Below are positions 60,811 to 64,000 of a stretch of 64,000 nucleotides of DNA, piece after piece. Location of the stretch: contig NW_004450563.1 in NCBI RefSeq assembly GCF_000321225.1, positions 717,329 through 781,328 of the forward strand. Direction: 5' to 3'. Source of the stretch: Odobenus rosmarus divergens (Eukaryota > Chordata > Mammalia > Carnivora > Odobenidae). Position 1 is the stretch's first letter, and each line of letters opens with the position of its first letter. The notes below the pieces were generated by a model. That model ran no database searches. It was not told the DNA's origin and worked only from the letters and a program-made list of their open reading frames with translations. The position numbers and the translations under genes are program-made.

Positions 60811-61006
60811 GCCCAGTTTTATTATTTATTTATTTATTTTTTAAAGATCCCCCCCTTAATTGAGAGAGAGAGAAAGAGAGGGGAAGAGGGAGAGGGAGAA
60901 GCACCCCCCCTGCTGAGCTTGATCCCAGGATCCCAGGATAATGACCTAACCCAAAGGCCCCCCCCTAACTGACTGAGCCACCCAGGCAACCCTAAGCCCA
61001 GTTTTA
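60811..61006 (-). mobile_element. CAN-SINE, minus strand, overwritten by three C7 blocks
   Basis: TSD GCCCAGTTTTA lies at 60811-60821 and 60996-61006. Three consecutive filled slots (60849, 60904, 60959) fall in it. Elsewhere the sequence is near consensus ('atgacctaacccaaagg', 'ctgactgagccacccagg'), with a native deletion in the middle. Confidence 0.92.
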
Positions 61007-61883
61007 ATATGAAGGCAGTGTTTTGAATTTTTGGCATCAACAGTTACTGAATGAAAAATCATTTAAAGACAACATGTCTGAAGCATGTCTCATGGAGAGA
61101 AGACCAAACTCTCCTAAAAAGTCCCCCCCCAATGAAGTAAACATGACTGAGGTATAATATAATTTATAATGGAATTTTCCCCCCCTAGAGTATTATTGAG
61201 TTCCTGCTCCACTGGAATATTTGCTTATAGATACACTTCAAATTGCATTTGTGTTTATAAAGATGATTTTCCTGACTAAAATCTCTTTACTTACCAGTGC
61301 AAAATGAGTAAAATATTGCATTACAGTACTGCTTCATTTATTCTACCAGTATTAATTGTGGAACTCTGAGGAACTCCAGGGAAACAAAAGAAATGACACC
61401 CCCCCTATTCTAGAAACTCTCCATTTCAGATTTTCTAGGTAGTTTCTAAATTTTAGCATAAAATTACCTATTTTAGACCTGTGGCAATCTTTTTATCTTT
61501 ATATATTTCTCTTTACAGAAAAAAAAACATGTAAATTTTAGGACATTAAGGAATTATTTATTCTAAGGGATGAATAAACAATAAATTGCCTATTTTATAG
61601 CAAGTGGATACTTCAGTACCCCCCCAAGTTGAGTAATTTCCATCTACATTGGATGGTGTGGAGGTTGAGTTAGCCCCCCCTTAATGGAGGAACATACAAA
61701 AACAGGAAGCCTTCTTTGCCTACCATCTCTACACAATACAGTTTTTAACACTGAATCAGTTATTCATTCCCCACTGCCTTTTCTCATATAATTTCTCATC
61801 AGAATCTTAACACCTCTCATGTCAAAATATTAGACATTGTCATGACAATGTTATCTTGGAGATGGTAAAGAGGAACTATTTTA
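61007..61883. other. unassigned DNA
   Basis: No feature is recognised except C7 blocks at 61124, 61179, 61399, 61619 and 61674. Confidence 0.4.
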
Positions 61884-62110
61884 AAGAATGTGGCTGAGGG
61901 GCGCCTGGGTGGCTCAGTTGGTTAAGCGGCTACCTTCGGCTCAGGTCATGATCCCCAGGTCCTGGGATCGAGTCCCATGTCAGGCTCTCTACTCAGCAGG
62001 GAGTCTGCTTCTCCCTCTCCCTCTGCCTGCTGCTCTGCCTACTTGTGATCTCTTCTATCCCCCCCACATAAATAAAATAAAAATCTTAAAAAAAGAAGAA
62101 TGTGGCTGAG
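61884..62110 (+). mobile_element. CAN-SINE with perfect 15-bp TSD
   Basis: TSD AAGAATGTGGCTGAG lies at 61884-61898 and 62096-62110. The head 'gggcgcctgggtggctcagt' is consensus. One C7 block (62059) sits in the CT/tail junction. Confidence 0.95.
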
Positions 62111-62389
62111 ATGCCCCCCCTCTTGTTCTCCTTTATATATTTCTGTTGTGTGCCTAAGGTAGAAGACACACAGTAAGAAGCTTCATAGGCTATATCCTAA
62201 GCAATATGAGCCCTTCATGAATTTTAGCATAACTTGCTAGGGAACTACCCTGGGATATAGGAAAATACTTCAAAGCAATAAAATGTTAGCATTTACTGGA
62301 CTTAAAGACACAAAAAGGAGCCAAAAGCTTCTACCCCCCCTAATGCAAGAAAATATTCAATTGAGACTCACCATATCTCAATCACTGTC
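62111..62389. other. unassigned DNA
   Basis: No feature other than C7 blocks at 62114 and 62334. Confidence 0.4.
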
Positions 62390-62510
62390 CCCCCCGATTT
62401 TAAGTTATTTCATTAATTATTTCAATGATCACTAAAGTAATTATTTTTAGCCACATTTTAAATATAAGGAAACTGACCTGGAGTAGTTTTCCCAACTTGT
62501 AAAACTAACA
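62390..62510 (+). repeat. MIR relic
   Basis: 'ttttagccacattttaaata', 'taaggaaactgacctggagt' and 'agttttcccaacttgtaaaa' match the MIR 'attttacagatgaggaaact ... cttgcccaaggtca' order. Confidence 0.5.
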
Positions 62511-63150
62511 TATAACATAGTATAGTTTGCAACATATTTTACTTTCATTGCATATTCACTGCTCTTTTCACACATCATCATAGCCAAATCTTTCTAATTG
62601 AATTAATGAATATGTAAAGAATCTCTGTGAAAGTATTCACACTTTCTTATGCTGTTGTAGTAAAGATTTGTTTTTTGTTTTTGTTTTTTAGGAATTTTTT
62701 TTCAGGAAATGAGAATCAATATCATACATAGAACGTTATTTGGGTCATTATAGTCTACAATAAAGATAAAAGTTTAAATCACATATTTTTATCCCTTTTA
62801 TTCAAAAGCCTCAAAGAATCTCAAGTAGGAAGAAAATAAAATATATACTAAAATGTGATTCGAGAAATAGTGTCCTTTGAAAAAAGTTATGATATGTATG
62901 GGATACTAAAATTTAAATTATGGCTAATTTAATGCTTGACTTATTTTGTTCAGTGTTCCACAGAGAAATAATCATTGTCTAAGTTGTAAAATATAGAGGA
63001 CAAGAAAAAAAACTCTTATCACAATTATAATCACCTCTTTTTTTTTTTCCCCCCCCTTAGTGAGAAACCTAATGTCACTGAGAAAAAAAGAGCTAAAATT
63101 GGCAGATATTTTGTGTATTAACATTCATGGTATTAATAGTAGGGAGGAAA
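62511..63150. other. unassigned AT-rich DNA, lattice nearly empty
   Basis: Slots 105-115 are all unfilled here, the longest gap in the lattice. The block at 63049 is the only filled one. No gene or repeat is recognised. Confidence 0.4.
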
Positions 63151-63385
63151 GAATTATTAAGGGGCACCTGGGTGACTCAGTTGGTTAAGCGTCTGACTCT
63201 TGATTTTGACTGAGGTCATGATCTCAGGGTGCTGAGATCTAGCCCTGCACAGGCTCCATGCTCAGCAGGGAGTCTGCTTGGGATTCTCTCTCTTTCTCTC
63301 TCTGTCCCTCCTCCCACTGGTTCATGGGCAAGCTCTCTCTCTCTCTCAAATAAATGAATAAATCTTTTAAAAAATGAACCCCCCC
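63151..63385 (+). mobile_element. CAN-SINE; right TSD overwritten by C7
   Basis: Left TSD GAATTATTAA (63151-63160), head 'ggggcacctgggtgactcag', tail 'aaataaatgaataaatcttt'. The right flank reads GAA + C7 (63376-63385), exactly where the 10-bp TSD should be, with its last seven bases replaced. Confidence 0.93.
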
Positions 63386-63727
63386 TATGATACCATTAGG
63401 ATTCCAGAGTTTTATGTCTTCAAATATTAAATACCCCCCCATAAGCTAAAGAGTAGTCTCTGAAAGAAATGTCCATTATAATAATTTTGATACTGAATGA
63501 GATAATTGTAATTTATATGATAAACTATAAAAATGCAAACTGTGAAAATTCAAATTGTAAAAGTACAGAACAATTTATGCATACGCTTATAAGAATTTTA
63601 CCTTAAAAATTAAAAAGCACACATAAAATTCATACACACATAAACATTAGGCCCACACTTACTTATTAATTTAATGTAAATACAAACAAAAAACATTCAG
63701 GATGACAACCCCCCCGTATCTTCTTTT
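63386..63727. other. unassigned AT-rich DNA
   Basis: No feature other than C7 blocks at 63434 and 63709. Confidence 0.4.
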
Positions 63728-64000
63728 TTTTTTATTCTTTTAATTATATTCTTTTTTACTGTTCCCCCCCTATTATGTTAATCACCATACATTACATCAT
63801 TAGTGTTTGATGTAGTGTCCCCCCCTTCATTGTTTGTGCATAACACCCAGTGCTCCACGCAGAATGTGCTCTCCCCCCCCCCCATCACCAGGCTAACCCA
63901 TTCCCCCACTCTCCTCCCCTCTAGAACCCCCCCCCTGTTTTTCAGAGTCCATCGTCTCTCATGGTTCGTCTCCCCCTCCGATTCCCCCCCTTCATTTTTC
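63728..64000 (-). mobile_element. L1 3' end, antisense, heavily overwritten; runs off the window
   Basis: Same 3' UTR as 56528-56763 and (sense) 8550-8866: 'tatgttaatcaccatacatt', 'catcattagtgtttgatgta', 'cataacacccagtgctccac'. Five consecutive filled slots (63764-63990) replace conserved stretches. The alignment stays in register throughout. Confidence 0.88.

Larger units (their letters stand above)
56669..64000. other. 55-bp lattice of in-place C7 blocks (non-biological in appearance)
   Basis: 55 runs of C (41 of exactly seven, 14 longer where native C adjoins) all cover a 7-bp slot starting at 56669 + 55k. Filled k values: 0-3, 10, 11, 14, 17, 21, 23, 25-27, 30, 31, 37, 38, 40, 43, 44, 47-49, 53, 56, 60-62, 64, 65, 67-69, 74, 76-78, 81, 82, 86, 90, 91, 98, 99, 103, 104, 116, 122, 123, 128-133. 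The other 79 slots hold ordinary sequence. No C run of seven or more is off the lattice or upstream of 56669. In repeats, each block replaces seven native bases with no change in length (see findings). The blocks cross SINE, L1, LTR and unassigned DNA alike. Confidence 0.97.

Noticed and set aside
1556..63385. tRNA genes at SINE heads
   Set aside because: The tRNA-like heads belong to CAN-SINEs with CT tracts, A tails and target duplications; no intact tRNA cloverleaf stands alone.
56669..63990. CRISPR-like array (regular repeats with spacers)
   Set aside because: The repeat is only seven identical bases, replaces host sequence in place, has empty slots, and the 'spacers' are continuous SINE/L1/LTR sequence in a mammalian genome.
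56669..63990. i-motif/G-quadruplex array or C-rich regulatory repeat
   Set aside because: The blocks are isolated, length-preserving and in exact register across unrelated repeats; evolution or selection would not keep a 55-bp stride through indels.
56669..63990. Ordinary homopolymer sequencing error or microsatellite expansion
   Set aside because: The native bases replaced are not C-rich, total length is unchanged, and the positions are periodic.
56669..63990. Readable text in the slot occupancy
   Set aside because: 8-bit reading (both bit orders) and 7-bit reading from k = 0 give no coherent characters; the string also runs off the window.

Overview
This is 64 kb of AT-rich mammalian genomic DNA with no protein-coding gene, exon or RNA gene that I can support. 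The organism is a carnivore, probably a caniform (seal, bear or mustelid type). About 25 tRNA-derived CAN-SINEs carry the typical head 'ggcgcctgggtggctcag' and end in a CT-rich stretch plus AATAAA/A tail, many with clean target-site duplications (TSDs), and carnivore-type L1 3' ends are also present. The open reading frames are chance frames or fragments of dead LINE-1 elements. The best is an L1 ORF2 C-terminus on the minus strand near 55.8-56.3 kb, which is frameshifted.

Layout. 0-15 kb: mostly anonymous AT-rich DNA with old L2/MIR scraps, a GC-rich L1 5' region running into the start of an ORF1 (3.9-5.4 kb), a truncated L1 3' end at 8.5 kb and a few SINEs. 15.7-20.2 kb: a stack of old L1 pieces, sense then antisense. 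20.2-24.6 kb: mostly unassigned, with a plus-strand bias of short reading frames. 24.6-37 kb: an antisense MLT1-type LTR, many SINEs (two inserted into one target site at 29.9-30.3 kb) and long antisense L1 tracts. 37-43 kb: mostly anonymous. 43-50 kb: a sense L1 broken by a SINE and by a Tigger/MER2-like DNA transposon, then antisense L1 broken by an unclassified insertion. 50-55 kb: anonymous DNA with SINEs. 54.9-57 kb: a nest of antisense L1s.

The outstanding feature is in the last 7.3 kb. From 56,669 to the end of the window the sequence carries 55 blocks of seven C. Every block begins at 56,669 + 55k (k = 0 to 133), so all sit on one exact 55-bp lattice. No run of seven or more C occurs off the lattice, and none occurs in the preceding 56.6 kb. 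Where a block falls inside a recognisable repeat (SINE, L1, MaLR LTR, TSD), it replaces exactly seven native bases without changing length. 55 of 134 slots are filled, in an irregular on/off order, and empty slots hold ordinary native sequence. The lattice ignores all element boundaries. No known biological process makes fixed-stride, length-preserving C7 overwrites. I read it as something imposed on the finished sequence string (data corruption, a processing artefact or a deliberate watermark), although a physical origin cannot be excluded from one sequence.
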